From Rickettsia typhi (GTDB lineage Bacteria; Pseudomonadota; Alphaproteobacteria; Rickettsiales; UBA1997), in contig CAMDJZ010000009.1 in NCBI GenBank assembly GCA_945901265.1, positions 1 through 41,759 on the forward strand: a DNA stretch of 41,759 bases. Reading direction: 5' to 3'. The position numbers and the translations under genes are program-made. Position 1 is the first letter of the stretch. Each line of letters begins with the position of its first letter. Under the pieces are notes generated by a model. It worked only from the letters and a program-made list of their open reading frames with translations, was not told the origin of the DNA and did not search any database. Shown piece after piece: positions 14,484 through 23,883 of the stretch.

Positions 14484-16154
14484 TTGCTCAATCAAATCGC
14501 TGATATTCCTGCTAATTTTGATAAATTAAAAACTAAATTTGGAGTTGATGGAATCGAAGAGCATAGTTTGATAAACCAAGGAACTCAATATCGTGCAAAT
14601 CTTGATGTTATTAGGTTAATTACTGAAATTGAAAATCAAAATGGCAATGATTTATTCAAAAAATCACAAGATTTTTTTAAAGATAAAAGTGAATTAAAAT
14701 CGATAAAAATTGATACAAAAAAAATGTTAGAAGATTCTCGTCCCGAAGGAGAATCAAAAAAACGCAAACACAAAGAGGCAGAATCACCCCAACTCACCTT
14801 GGGTTTTGAAGTTGAATGCATTATTCTTCCAACTGGAGGACCCAAAGCTCAAGCAAAGCGCAAGAAAGAATTTTCCCAATTTGATCAAATAAAACGCGGA
14901 CTTGTCGATAATGATTCGCGTAAAAAAATGCGCCAAACTGCTGGTTTTGATAGCTCTGGGATTGGCTCAAGCCCTAATACATTATTACTTTTTAGTGATA
15001 CTGAACTAGATCAATTTAAAACTCAAAATCTTGAAAAATATCGTGACAAAATTTCTGCAATTGAACAATATCTCGAAGCAGAAAAACAAAATTATCCGCA
15101 AGAAATTGTCAAATTTGACAAAGCCCTTGGCAACTTGGCATTGTTGTCAGCGGAAGAGATTTTTTTTCTCGATTTATTTTATCTTAAAAAAGAAGTTGCG
15201 ACTAAGCGAAGATTAACAATGGATGATGTTTTTGATTGGCGCGACGAAAAAGAAGAGCAACAAAAAAAATTATTGAAAATTTTGGAAGATATTGGTGAGA
15301 AAGGTTCTTTTTACGCTAAAACTCTCGACATGATTCGTGCCAGCGAATTTGCTATCGGAGAATTTCCACTCGAAACTGCGAAACAAGAATTCGATGCGAG
15401 TTTAAATCATGTTAGAGCAGTTGCCAAAGAACATAATTTACGCTTGAAAGATCGTGGTGTTCAAATTAATGTTGGCGCAAAATTAGGGCAAAAAACATTG
15501 AATATTTCGAGTGAAAAAAATGGTGAAGAATTAGAAATATTCACTAATCCATTAACAATTGCGATTGGCACTGCAATCCAAAAAGCTTTAGCAAAAACTT
15601 TTGAAGACCATCCAATTCTTCAACGCAAAGGGCAAGATATTTTTGGAATTGAAATTAGAGTTGATCGTAATAAAGGCTTAATCAATCAAACCAAAGGAAC
15701 CATTTTTTTTAGTAGCTTTGATCCGCAAAAAAGTCGGGAAGAAAATTCCGGATTAACCACCGATTCATCGCCTTTCCATGTTCATCGTCAAAATACTGGC
15801 AAGTCAGTAACGATTCGATTTGCTCTAATTGGAGAAGATGGCAATGAAGCGGTTTTTGAGGTAAGGCTTTTGGGGAATAATCCGCATTCGCCTTTTTTCG
15901 ACGAATATCCTCGTGAAATTTTCAACGGCGCCCAACCAACGGTGGAAATATTTATAAAAAATCTAACTGATAATTTGAAAGACTTGGAGATCTTGAATGA
16001 GGAGCAAAAAATTGCCATTAAAAATGATGGCGAAATCAAATCAATGGAAGTGATATATCACAAGAAAAAAGGAAATTACCCCTATACTAAAATTACAAAA
16101 GCTTATGCAGAAGCCGAAGTCAAAGAAAAAAATCTCCATACTAGAGAAAATTGA
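14484..16154 (+). CDS. C-terminal part of the split protein; diverged glutamine-synthetase-like fold (tentative)
   Basis: The frame is open from about 14403; the only start near here is a TTG at 14484, without a Shine-Dalgarno, so independent initiation is doubtful. The 556 residues include a basic cluster SKKRKHKE (91-98). Several motifs then resemble the glutamine synthetase/amidoligase fold in the right order: LGFEVEC (106-112, like the first metal-binding ExE strand), SEFAIGEFPLE (287-297, like the GQxE region), VQINVG (326-331, where GS has HxHxS), SVTIRF (441-446) and FEVRLLGNNP (458-467, like the RxExR strand before NPY). The GS histidine at the HxH position is replaced, so classical GS activity is unlikely. 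The fold call is my own motif reading and remains tentative. The gene converges with sucA. Confidence 0.6.
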   Translation: MLNQIADIPANFDKLKTKFGVDGIEEHSLINQGTQYRANLDVIRLITEIENQNGNDLFKKSQDFFKDKSELKSIKIDTKKMLEDSRPEGESKKRKHKEAESPQLTLGFEVECIILPTGGPKAQAKRKKEFSQFDQIKRGLVDNDSRKKMRQTAGFDSSGIGSSPNTLLLFSDTELDQFKTQNLEKYRDKISAIEQYLEAEKQNYPQEIVKFDKALGNLALLSAEEIFFLDLFYLKKEVATKRRLTMDDVFDWRDEKEEQQKKLLKILEDIGEKGSFYAKTLDMIRASEFAIGEFPLETAKQEFDASLNHVRAVAKEHNLRLKDRGVQINVGAKLGQKTLNISSEKNGEELEIFTNPLTIAIGTAIQKALAKTFEDHPILQRKGQDIFGIEIRVDRNKGLINQTKGTIFFSSFDPQKSREENSGLTTDSSPFHVHRQNTGKSVTIRFALIGEDGNEAVFEVRLLGNNPHSPFFDEYPREIFNGAQPTVEIFIKNLTDNLKDLEILNEEQKIAIKNDGEIKSMEVIYHKKKGNYPYTKITKAYAEAEVKEKNLHTREN

Positions 16155-16181
16155 AAACAAGCTTCATCTTTGTAGATAAAA

Positions 16182-16211
16182 ATCCCTCGATTTGATTAAA
16201 AATCGAGGGAT
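16182..16211 (-). terminator. Rho-independent terminator of sucA
   Basis: ATCCCTCGATTT and AAATCGAGGGAT form a perfect 12-bp stem with a 6-nt loop. On the minus strand it is followed by TTTTT, giving a good terminator for sucA, which ends at 16238. It sits between two convergent genes and may also stop the rightward transcript, although the plus-strand U-run is missing. Confidence 0.85.
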
Positions 16212-16237
16212 GAAATTATCGAAAATTATTTAGTAAA

Positions 16238-19075
16238 TTATTTTCCTAAAGCTTCGTCGATTAACTTCTTTTGTTCGCGCGAATGATAAGAGCCATATCC
16301 CGTTGCTGGAGAAGCGCTGGCGATTCTTCCGACATATTTAGAGCGAGAATTTTTATATTTGTTTTCAATCAAAACTTCTTCGATTAAATCATCAACAAAT
16401 TTCCATGCGCCCATATTTTTCGGCTCTTCTTGGCACCAAATAATTTCGGCATTTTTGTATTTTTTTAATTCGATCGTTAATTCTTGAGCTGGAAATGGAT
16501 AAAGTTGTTCAAGACGAATAATCGCTACATCATTGATTTTACCTGCTTCACGCGCTTCGATTAAATCGTAATAAACTTTTCCTGAACATAAAACCAAACG
16601 ACGAATTTTATCATCGGCATTTAATTTATGCGTTTCGGGAATTAAAGTTTTGAAATTTCCCCCAGTAAATTCGCTTAATTTTGAAACCGCCATTTTGTGA
16701 CGAAGAAGCGATTTTGGCGACATAACCACCAATGGTTTGCGATCTTTATTATGGATTTGACGACGCAATGCGTGGAAAAAATTCGCTGGAGTGGTAATAT
16801 TGACGACGCGTAAATTATTGTCGGCACAAGCTTGCAAATGACGCTCGAGTCGCGCTGAAGAATGTTCCGGCCCCTGCCCTTCAAAACCATGAGGCAGTAG
16901 CATTACCAAACCTGATTTACGCAACCATTTTACTTCCGAAGAAGCCACAAATTGATCAAAAATAATTTGAGCGCCATTGGCGAAATCACCAAATTGCGCT
17001 TCCCAAATTGTTAAAATATCGGGCGCTGAAAGCGAATAGCCATATTCAAAACCCATCACGCCATATTCAGAAAGTATCGAATCATGAACTTCGAAATGAG
17101 CTTTGTTAGAAATTGAATTATAAATATTATGTCTTTGTCCGGTTTTAGCATCATGCAAAATTGAATGACGATGCGAGAAAGTGCCTCGCCCAGCGTCTTG
17201 ACCCGTGATTCTAACCGCGTGACCTTCGTTAATTAAAGAAGCAAAAGCTAAACTTTCCGCCGTGCCCCAATCAATTTCTTTACCGTCTTCAACGACTTGT
17301 TTTCTAGCCTCGACTTGACGAATAATTTTTGGATTAGCATTAAAATTTTGCGGAATTGTCGTAATTTTTGTATTTACTTCTTTAAGAATTTTTTCAGAAA
17401 TTGCCGTATTTGGAATTGAATTATCACCATCTTTAATGTGCTTCCAATCGCCTTTCAACCAATCAGCTTCTATGGCTTTATAAGTTGAGGCTTTATTAAA
17501 TTCATCATTCAATAAAACTTCAAAATCATTAACTAATTTTTCATATTCCGCTTGAGAAATTGCATTTTCATTCAGTAATTTTTGTGAATAAATTTTTTCA
17601 ATCGAAGTTTGATCTTTGATTTTATTATACATAATTGGTTGCGTATAAAGAGGCTCGTCGCCTTCATTATGACCATATTTGCGATAACAAACCACATCAA
17701 GAACGATGTCTTTTTTGAAGGTTTGACGATATTTGCTAACGATTCCAGAAATTTTAACCACCGCCTCAACATCATCGCCATTGACATGGAAAATTGGGGC
17801 GTCGATTGATTTCGCCAAATCCGAAGCATATTGTGTGCTTCTAGAATCCGTAGGGTTGGCGGTAAAGCCGATTTGATTATTAATAATAATATGAATCACG
17901 CCACCAGTGTCATAGCCCGCGGTGCCATTCATCAATAAACTTTCGGCAACCGAACCTTGACCAGCAAAAGCCGCATCGCCATGAAGCAACAACGCCAAAG
18001 ATTGAGTTCGCGAAGCATCTTGCATTAAATCTTGCGTCGCACGAATACGACCAGCCACCACAACATTAACGGCCTCAAGGTGTGATGGATTGAACGCCAA
18101 AGACAAATCGATTTTATTGCCATCAATTTCACGCGTCGAAGAAAAGCCCATGTGATATTTAACATCGCCTGATTTGGTAACCGATTCAGGAATTCCCGGT
18201 GTACCTTGGAACTCAGCTAAAAGGCGATGGTAAGGCTTTTTCATAACTCCCGTTAAGGTATTAAGTCGACCACGATGCGCCATGCCGATAATAATTTTTT
18301 TCACTCCGCTACGCGCTGAAGCATCAATAATTTTTTCCACCGCGCAAATCGAAGATTCTCCACCTTCAATCGAAAATCTTTTAGCTCCCGGAAAGCGTTT
18401 ATGCAAAAATTGCTCGAAGCGTTCGGTGCGAATAATTTCTTGTAAAATTTTATGTTTTTCAGTTTTTGAAACCACCTCAAAGGCACTGTTTTCAACTTCG
18501 CGCGCCAACCAATCTTTTTGTTTTTGGTCACGCATATATTCGAATTCACAGCCGATCGTGTTGCAATAAATATAATTTAAATTGGCGATGGCTTGCGTTA
18601 ATTTAACTTTTTGTCCGCCATAATTAACTTCTTTTTCTAAATCAGAATCATCGATGTCATTATTTTTTAAATCAATTTCCGCAACATATTGTGGCGGAGT
18701 TAATCCAAGCGGATCAAGGTTTGAAGCTGAATGTCCAAATCTTTTATAATTAGAAATTAAATTTTGTAAGCGAATATTTAAATCTTTCGAAGCAATTTGT
18801 GGAATATTTTTTGCATCTTTTTTTGGTAATTCTCTTGGAGAATTTGAAGAAATATCATAATCTTGCGAACCTACAACCTTAAGGCTTCTCTTGCTCCAAG
18901 ATGGACCATTATAATCGGCTAATATTGCCTTGACCTCATCATGATTTTGTGAAAAAAATTCTGCCCAAGAAGCATCGACCGAAGTCAGATTTTGCGAATA
19001 TTTTTGATAAATTTCACTAATGAAAATAACATTAGCACTGAAGAATGGTGAGGTTTGAGCGAAATCTTTAGTCAT
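16238..19075 (-). CDS. sucA: 2-oxoglutarate dehydrogenase E1 component
   Basis: This thiamine-diphosphate enzyme decarboxylates 2-oxoglutarate and passes the succinyl group to lipoate on SucB. The 945 residues match the family. The N-terminal tail (SPFFSANVIFISEIYQKY) resembles the segment that docks to E2. Other markers are IGMAHRGRLNTL, the ThDP/magnesium signature GDAAFAGQGSVAES running to NNQIGF, RKYGHNEGDEP and the transketolase-like domain with GQDAGRGTFSHRH. An encoded terminator lies just past the stop. Its usual partner sucB is displaced 2.8 kb downstream by the split gene on the opposite strand. Confidence 0.98.
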   Translation of the reverse strand: MTKDFAQTSPFFSANVIFISEIYQKYSQNLTSVDASWAEFFSQNHDEVKAILADYNGPSWSKRSLKVVGSQDYDISSNSPRELPKKDAKNIPQIASKDLNIRLQNLISNYKRFGHSASNLDPLGLTPPQYVAEIDLKNNDIDDSDLEKEVNYGGQKVKLTQAIANLNYIYCNTIGCEFEYMRDQKQKDWLAREVENSAFEVVSKTEKHKILQEIIRTERFEQFLHKRFPGAKRFSIEGGESSICAVEKIIDASARSGVKKIIIGMAHRGRLNTLTGVMKKPYHRLLAEFQGTPGIPESVTKSGDVKYHMGFSSTREIDGNKIDLSLAFNPSHLEAVNVVVAGRIRATQDLMQDASRTQSLALLLHGDAAFAGQGSVAESLLMNGTAGYDTGGVIHIIINNQIGFTANPTDSRSTQYASDLAKSIDAPIFHVNGDDVEAVVKISGIVSKYRQTFKKDIVLDVVCYRKYGHNEGDEPLYTQPIMYNKIKDQTSIEKIYSQKLLNENAISQAEYEKLVNDFEVLLNDEFNKASTYKAIEADWLKGDWKHIKDGDNSIPNTAISEKILKEVNTKITTIPQNFNANPKIIRQVEARKQVVEDGKEIDWGTAESLAFASLINEGHAVRITGQDAGRGTFSHRHSILHDAKTGQRHNIYNSISNKAHFEVHDSILSEYGVMGFEYGYSLSAPDILTIWEAQFGDFANGAQIIFDQFVASSEVKWLRKSGLVMLLPHGFEGQGPEHSSARLERHLQACADNNLRVVNITTPANFFHALRRQIHNKDRKPLVVMSPKSLLRHKMAVSKLSEFTGGNFKTLIPETHKLNADDKIRRLVLCSGKVYYDLIEAREAGKINDVAIIRLEQLYPFPAQELTIELKKYKNAEIIWCQEEPKNMGAWKFVDDLIEEVLIENKYKNSRSKYVGRIASASPATGYGSYHSREQKKLIDEALGK

Positions 19076-19206
19076 AAGTAGGTAACTTTTGAAAGTAATT
19101 TTATTTTTTTATTATAAAACAAGATAACCAATTAAAATCAGTTAATAGCTATTTAAAAAAATATTTTGCAATAATTTAAATTAAAAAATATTACAAAATA
19201 TTTTTT

Positions 19207-19282
19207 TGGTAGCGGAGGAGGGAATTGAACCCCCGACACGCGGATTATGATCCCGCTGCTCTACCAACTGAGCTACTCCGCC
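19207..19282 (-). tRNA. tRNA-Met (anticodon CAT), elongator type
   Basis: The minus strand folds as a 76-nt cloverleaf with acceptor GGCGGAG/CTCCGCT, D-arm AGCTCAGTTGGTAGAGC, anticodon stem GCGGG/TCCGC with loop ATCATAA, and a GGGGG-TTCAATT-CCCTC T-arm. The CCA end is encoded. The anticodon CAT allows Met or lysidine-modified Ile. The sequence resembles rickettsial elongator tRNA-Met and lacks the initiator's three G-C pairs. Confidence 0.93.
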
Positions 19283-19464
19283 AATTCTAGTTTAAATTTT
19301 TCTAGTTTATAATTTAGATTGCAATTTTAAGTAATTTCTTAGAAAGATTAATTGCACGAAAACATTTTGATGATTTGGTAATTTTTTTTACTTAAAATGC
19401 ATTCAAAATTATTATTTCAAAGAGTGTAAACATCGCAAATTAATTTTCAAATATTTTATCGATC

Positions 19465-19587
19465 AATTAAATTTGCTAACGCAAACCTAGTTTAAGTTTT
19501 GAATCGCTTCACTTTCAATGAATCGCAACATTATGCGATATTATTTATTTTTTGAATATTGACTTAAGTGATGTTTTTTTATTGGGA
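19465..19587. repeat. Degenerate copy of the nested-hairpin repeat
   Basis: This copy lies in the 357-base gap between tRNA-Met and uvrB. It keeps TTAAATTTGC-TAAC-GCAAA, then GAATCGCTTCAC and the closing GCGAT, and ends with AGTGATGTTTTTTTATTGG. The inner GGCAA/TTGCC stem has decayed while the outer ATCGC/GCGAT pair is retained. The rest of the gap is AT-rich with no gene seen. Confidence 0.75.
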
Positions 19588-19639
19588 TTGGCATAAAGCG
19601 ATTTTGAGCTATAAAAAACTATGGGCAAATTGTGAAATG

Positions 19640-21619
19640 CTAAATCAACATTAAATTTTCCAGTTTTTTTATTTCATCGCGAAGTTCAGAGGCCTTTTCA
19701 AAATCAAGTTTGATTGCTGAATCAAGCATTTCTTTTTTAAGTTGTGAAATTTCGTTTTTGGTTGGTTTGCGTTTTGACATTTCGTCATTATTTTTCTTTT
19801 TACCGTAAAGATTTTCAAGGGCTGAACCTAAAGGCTTATTGGTTGTAGTCGGGGTGATGTTATGCATTTTGTTATATGCGATTTGAATTTGACGACGACG
19901 ATTTGTCTCATCAAGCGCCTTGGTAATTGATTTGGTATTTTTATCAGCGTAAAGAATAACCTTTCCTTCAGAGTTTCGTGCTGCGCGCCCAATAGTTTGT
20001 ATCAAAGAAGTTTCATTGCGCAAAAAACCTTCTCTATCGGCATCAAGAATTGCTACTAAAGCGCATTCAGGAATGTCTAAGCCTTCACGCAGTAAATTAA
20101 CTCCAACTAAACAGTCATATTTGCCGATACGCAAATTTTGTATAATTTCAATACGATCAAGAGTATCAACATCAGAATGCATGTATACAGCATTTATTCC
20201 TGCATCGTTTAAATGTTCAGTTAAATCTTCAGCCATTTTTTTTGTCAATGTTGTCGCGAGAGTGCGGAATCCTCGGGCTTTGACTTCTGTGATTTCTTTT
20301 AATAAATTAGCAACTTGGGTTTTTGCTTCACGAATTTCGCAGACTGGATCGAGAAGTCCAGTGGGGCGAATTATTTGTTCAACAAATTCACCATTAGCTT
20401 TTTCAAGTTCATAATTGCGAGGTGTTGCTGAAACATAAATGGTTTGCGGTTTAAAATTTTCCCATTCGCTAAATTTCATTGGCCTATTATCCAAAGCACT
20501 TGGTAGGCGAAAACCATGTTCAACTAAAACTGATTTTCGAGCTAAATCGCCTTTATACATGCCATCAATTTGTGGAATTGAAACGTGACTTTCATCAACG
20601 AAGAGTATGGCATCATCCGGTAAATATTCAAATAAAGTTGGTGGTGCACTCCCAGCGGGACGATTGGTTAAATAGCGCGAATAATTTTCGATACCTTTGC
20701 AACTTCCTAGAGTGACAAGCATTTCAAGGTCATAAGTGGTGCGTTGATTTAAGCGTTGCGATTCGAGTATTTTGTTATTTTTATCTAATTCGGTAAGTCT
20801 TAAATTGAGATCGTTTTTAATATTCACAACGGCTTTTTGCAATATGTCCTTGGGGGTTACGTAATGCGAAGATGGATAAATTGAAACATTATCAAGTTTA
20901 GCAAAAGTTTCGCCAGTGAGCGGATCAAACTCACTAATTTCTTCAATCTCATCGCCAAACATTGATAATCGCCAAGCGCGATCATCTAGATGCGATGGAA
21001 AAATATCAACAACATCACCTAAAACACGAAAACTACATCTTTCAAAAGCGAGATCATTGCGAGTATATTGTAAATCGATAAAACGCATAATTAATTTTTG
21101 GCGATTAATCTCATCACCAACTTTTATGCGCATAACCATTTTTGAGTAAAACTCTGGAGAGCCAATGCCATAAATGCAAGAAACAGAAGCGATAACAATC
21201 GTGTCTCTTCTTTCAAAAAGAGCGCGGGTAGCGGTATGACGAAGGCGATCAATTTGCTCGTTAATCGAACTATCTTTTTCAATGAAAGTATCGGTTTTGG
21301 CGACATAAGCTTCGGGTTGATAATAATCGTAAAAGGACACGAAGTAACCTATTTCAGTTTCAGGAAAAAATTCTTTCATCTCGCCGTATAATTGTGCAGC
21401 TAAGGTTTTGTTGTGAGCCATGATTAGCGCTGGGCGCTGGGTTTTAGCGATAATATTAGCCATGGTAAAAGTTTTACCTGAACCAGTAATTCCTAGTAAA
21501 ACTTGATCTTTTTTTTTGGCTTCAAGACCTGCGATTAACTGATTGATTGCTTGGGGTTGGTCACCAGCAGGTAGAAATTTAGAGTTTAATTTAAATAAAT
21601 TATTATTAGTCAAAGTCAT
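19640..21619 (-). CDS. uvrB: Excinuclease ABC subunit B
   Basis: UvrB is the damage-verifying helicase-like subunit of nucleotide excision repair. The 659 residues are full length. Walker A is GITGSGKT (43-50). The beta-hairpin that inserts into DNA is in [14 protein letters not shown]-like box VDESH, helicase motifs SATPRNYE and QTIGRAARN, and the C-terminal UVR domain ([18 protein letters not shown]) that contacts UvrC are all present. It follows tRNA-Gly and tRNA-Tyr on the same strand at 83 bases, so it may be read from the tRNA promoter. With the photolyase, recA and recO it gives the window a strong DNA-repair content. Confidence 0.98.
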   Translation of the reverse strand: MTLTNNNLFKLNSKFLPAGDQPQAINQLIAGLEAKKKDQVLLGITGSGKTFTMANIIAKTQRPALIMAHNKTLAAQLYGEMKEFFPETEIGYFVSFYDYYQPEAYVAKTDTFIEKDSSINEQIDRLRHTATRALFERRDTIVIASVSCIYGIGSPEFYSKMVMRIKVGDEINRQKLIMRFIDLQYTRNDLAFERCSFRVLGDVVDIFPSHLDDRAWRLSMFGDEIEEISEFDPLTGETFAKLDNVSIYPSSHYVTPKDILQKAVVNIKNDLNLRLTELDKNNKILESQRLNQRTTYDLEMLVTLGSCKGIENYSRYLTNRPAGSAPPTLFEYLPDDAILFVDESHVSIPQIDGMYKGDLARKSVLVEHGFRLPSALDNRPMKFSEWENFKPQTIYVSATPRNYELEKANGEFVEQIIRPTGLLDPVCEIREAKTQVANLLKEITEVKARGFRTLATTLTKKMAEDLTEHLNDAGINAVYMHSDVDTLDRIEIIQNLRIGKYDCLVGVNLLREGLDIPECALVAILDADREGFLRNETSLIQTIGRAARNSEGKVILYADKNTKSITKALDETNRRRQIQIAYNKMHNITPTTTNKPLGSALENLYGKKKNNDEMSKRKPTKNEISQLKKEMLDSAIKLDFEKASELRDEIKKLENLMLI

Positions 21620-21702
21620 GAATTTGTATTAAAAACACTAGAAACTGGTTAGAAAATATTGGTGATTATGCGACAAAACTAATTTAGAAATATTGGTGAA
21701 AA

Positions 21703-21788
21703 TGGTGGAGAGGGCAGGATTTGAACCTGCGAACGCTTACGCGGGCAGATTTACAGTCTGCTGCCATTGACCACTCGGCCACCTCTCC
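21703..21788 (-). tRNA. tRNA-Tyr (anticodon GTA)
   Basis: This is an 86-nt class II tRNA with a long variable arm (around CCCGCGTAAGCGTTC). Acceptor GGAGAGG pairs with CCTCTCC; the anticodon stem GCAGA/TCTGC encloses loop CTGTAAA, giving anticodon GTA. The CCA end is encoded. It lies 57 bases downstream of tRNA-Gly and upstream of uvrB on the same strand. Confidence 0.95.
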
Positions 21789-21845
21789 ATTATTTGCAAT
21801 TGGGGATTTAAATTTTTTTTAAAAGGTAATTTGCGTTTTAATTTT

Positions 21846-21919
21846 TGGAGCGGGTGAAGGGAATCGAACCCTCACGGCCAGCTTGGAAGGCTGGAACTCT
21901 ACCGTTGAGCTACACCCGC
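21846..21919 (-). tRNA. tRNA-Gly (anticodon TCC)
   Basis: A 74-nt cloverleaf with acceptor GCGGGTG/CACCCGC, anticodon stem CCAGC/GCTGG, loop CTTCCAA and anticodon TCC. The T-arm GAGGG-TTCGATT-CCCTT and encoded CCA are intact. It is the first gene of the tRNA-Gly, tRNA-Tyr, uvrB series on the minus strand. Confidence 0.95.
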
Positions 21920-22035
21920 AAATTATATCGCTAAATTAGCATTAAAATTTAAAAAATTTTCAAATAAGTAATTTAAATTTTTTATAAAAAAAATTTAAAC
22001 AAAAATTTAAAATATTCCAATCGAATTTACTATTT

Positions 22036-22791
22036 TTAATGATCATTACAAATTTTGCAACTAGGATTTTTTTTCAAATTAATTATTCGAAAATTATTTT
22101 GAAAAAAATCATTAAGCAATATCTTGCCATTTAGATCCTCACCAATTTGTAAAATTTCTTTTATAGTGGCAATTGCTTGAAGGGTGCCGATATTTCCGGC
22201 AACTGCGCCAATAATTCCCTTTTGGCTTAGTGGTAAATTAGAATCTTTATCTATCTGATTGGGGTTGAAACATGCATAACATGGATTATTAGGGCAATAA
22301 GATTTAAAAACACTTACTTGACCAACGAAACCTTTTACTGCGCCGTAAATCATCGGCTTATGAAGTTTGTAGCATATTTTATTAATTACAAAGCGCGTAT
22401 AAAAATTATCGCTGGCATCAATAATCAAATCATAATTTTTGGCGATCGGCTCAAGATTATCATAATCGACGCGACATGGATAAATATCGATTTTAAGTTG
22501 CGAATTTAAGGCAAGAATTTTTTGTTTTGCACTTTCAACTTTGAAATTATCAAGATCATTTTCATTGTGAATAATTTGACGCTGTAAATTGGAAAGCTCA
22601 ACTCTATCATCATCAACAATACCAATATGGCCGATACCGCAAGCGCTTAAATAAAATAAAATTGACGAGCCCAAACCTCCTGCCCCTATTACCAAAACTT
22701 TACTATTGAGAAGTTTTATTTGACCTTCTTCGCCAATTTCTGGAATAAGAATATTACGCAAATATCTTTGATTATCAAGTTCGCTAAGCAT
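22036..22791 (-). CDS. MoeB/ThiF-family adenylyltransferase
   Basis: These E1-like enzymes adenylate the C-terminal glycine of a small sulfur carrier (MoaD, ThiS or similar). The 251 residues show the opening RYLRNILIPEIGEEGQIKL, the nucleotide-binding loop VIGAGGLGSS (33-42), the Arg-rich ELSNLQRQI helix and DASDNFYTR. Zinc-ligand pairs are CYAC and, at the extreme C-terminus, CKIC. Neither thiamine nor molybdopterin genes are visible nearby, so which carrier it serves cannot be decided. It starts eight bases after the TIGR01777 epimerase gene and forms a two-gene operon with it. Confidence 0.9.
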   Translation of the reverse strand: MLSELDNQRYLRNILIPEIGEEGQIKLLNSKVLVIGAGGLGSSILFYLSACGIGHIGIVDDDRVELSNLQRQIIHNENDLDNFKVESAKQKILALNSQLKIDIYPCRVDYDNLEPIAKNYDLIIDASDNFYTRFVINKICYKLHKPMIYGAVKGFVGQVSVFKSYCPNNPCYACFNPNQIDKDSNLPLSQKGIIGAVAGNIGTLQAIATIKEILQIGEDLNGKILLNDFFQNNFRIINLKKNPSCKICNDH

Positions 22792-22799
22792 GTTAAAAA

Positions 22800-23738
22800 T
22801 TAATTTTTAAAAATATTAGCCAAACATTTTTCTATTTCAGCAAATTGAAATTGATAATTATGTTGCAAGGCTTTTTTAGGTGCAATGCTTTGACTTGAAA
22901 GCATAAGTTCCTCACCCATTTGACCATAAATTTTTTTTATAAAACAACTCGGCAATGAAAATAAACAGGGGCGATTTAAAATTTTAGCAAAAGTTTCGCT
23001 AAAATTTTGATTGGAAATTGGCAATGGTGATGTTGCATTTATTGGACCAATAATTTTTTCATCATCAATAATTAATTTGATGATACCAATAACGTCCTCT
23101 AGAGCGATCCAACTCATTTGTTGTTTAGAATTGCCAATTTTTGCACCAACTCCAAGAAAAAAAGGCCAATAGATTTTTTTTAAAAAACCATCGAGATTAT
23201 TATTCTTTTTGCCAAGCACAACTCCTGTTCTGAGTAAAACAATGCGAGTTTTATTTTGCGCTTGTAAGGCAATATTTTCCCAGTCAGCACAAAGTTTTTG
23301 TGCAAATGAAATTTGTGAATCAATTATGGCACTTTGAGGGTGATTTACTAAATAATCTTCATCGATATTTTGTGGAGTTTGTTGTGGATATATACCAATT
23401 GCCGATCCGCTAATTAGTAGGCGAGGAGGTGTTGCGCTATTCTTAATTTTTTCAACAATTTTTTTAGTAATCTCAATACGACTATTATAAATTTCATATT
23501 GATTTTTTTCATTCCAATTTACCGCAATATTTGCGCCAGCTAGATTGACAATAATATCAAAATTAAAATCTATTGAATCTAAATCATTAATAAAGGAAAT
23601 TGTTGAATTATTTTTTAAATGTTTACTTCTAGTTAAAACAGTTAGCTTATAATTATTATTAATTAAATGTGCGCATAATGCGCTACCGATAAAGCCAGTT
23701 CCTCCAGTGATGAGAATTTTAGTATTTTGATTTTTCAT
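22800..23738 (-). CDS. TIGR01777-family NAD(P)-dependent epimerase (YfcH/SDR39U1-like)
   Basis: An atypical short-chain dehydrogenase of 312 residues. The Rossmann loop is GGTGFIGSAL (12-21). Family-specific segments follow: VNLAGANIA, SGSAIGIYP, the QISFAQKLCADWE stretch, VLLRTGVVLG and the IGNSKQQMSWIALEDV region, then the conserved PINATSP. The C-terminal half contains the LNRPCLFSLPSCFIK and GQMGEELMLSSQ segments typical of the family. The substrate of these proteins is not established; links to cell division have been suggested for some relatives. It is the first gene of a pair with the MoeB/ThiF-like gene and is divergent from the photolyase gene. Confidence 0.88.
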   Translation of the reverse strand: MKNQNTKILITGGTGFIGSALCAHLINNNYKLTVLTRSKHLKNNSTISFINDLDSIDFNFDIIVNLAGANIAVNWNEKNQYEIYNSRIEITKKIVEKIKNSATPPRLLISGSAIGIYPQQTPQNIDEDYLVNHPQSAIIDSQISFAQKLCADWENIALQAQNKTRIVLLRTGVVLGKKNNNLDGFLKKIYWPFFLGVGAKIGNSKQQMSWIALEDVIGIIKLIIDDEKIIGPINATSPLPISNQNFSETFAKILNRPCLFSLPSCFIKKIYGQMGEELMLSSQSIAPKKALQHNYQFQFAEIEKCLANIFKN

Positions 23739-23883
23739 AATTACTTATAAAATTTTGGGAAAATGTTGCAAAATCAATTTGAGCTTGATTGATTTTATTA
23801 TCAAGACTAAGTTATACCAATTTAACTTTAAAATTTAATTGGCATTATGCGATATTAAAAAAAATTGAAATCTTTATAAATTT

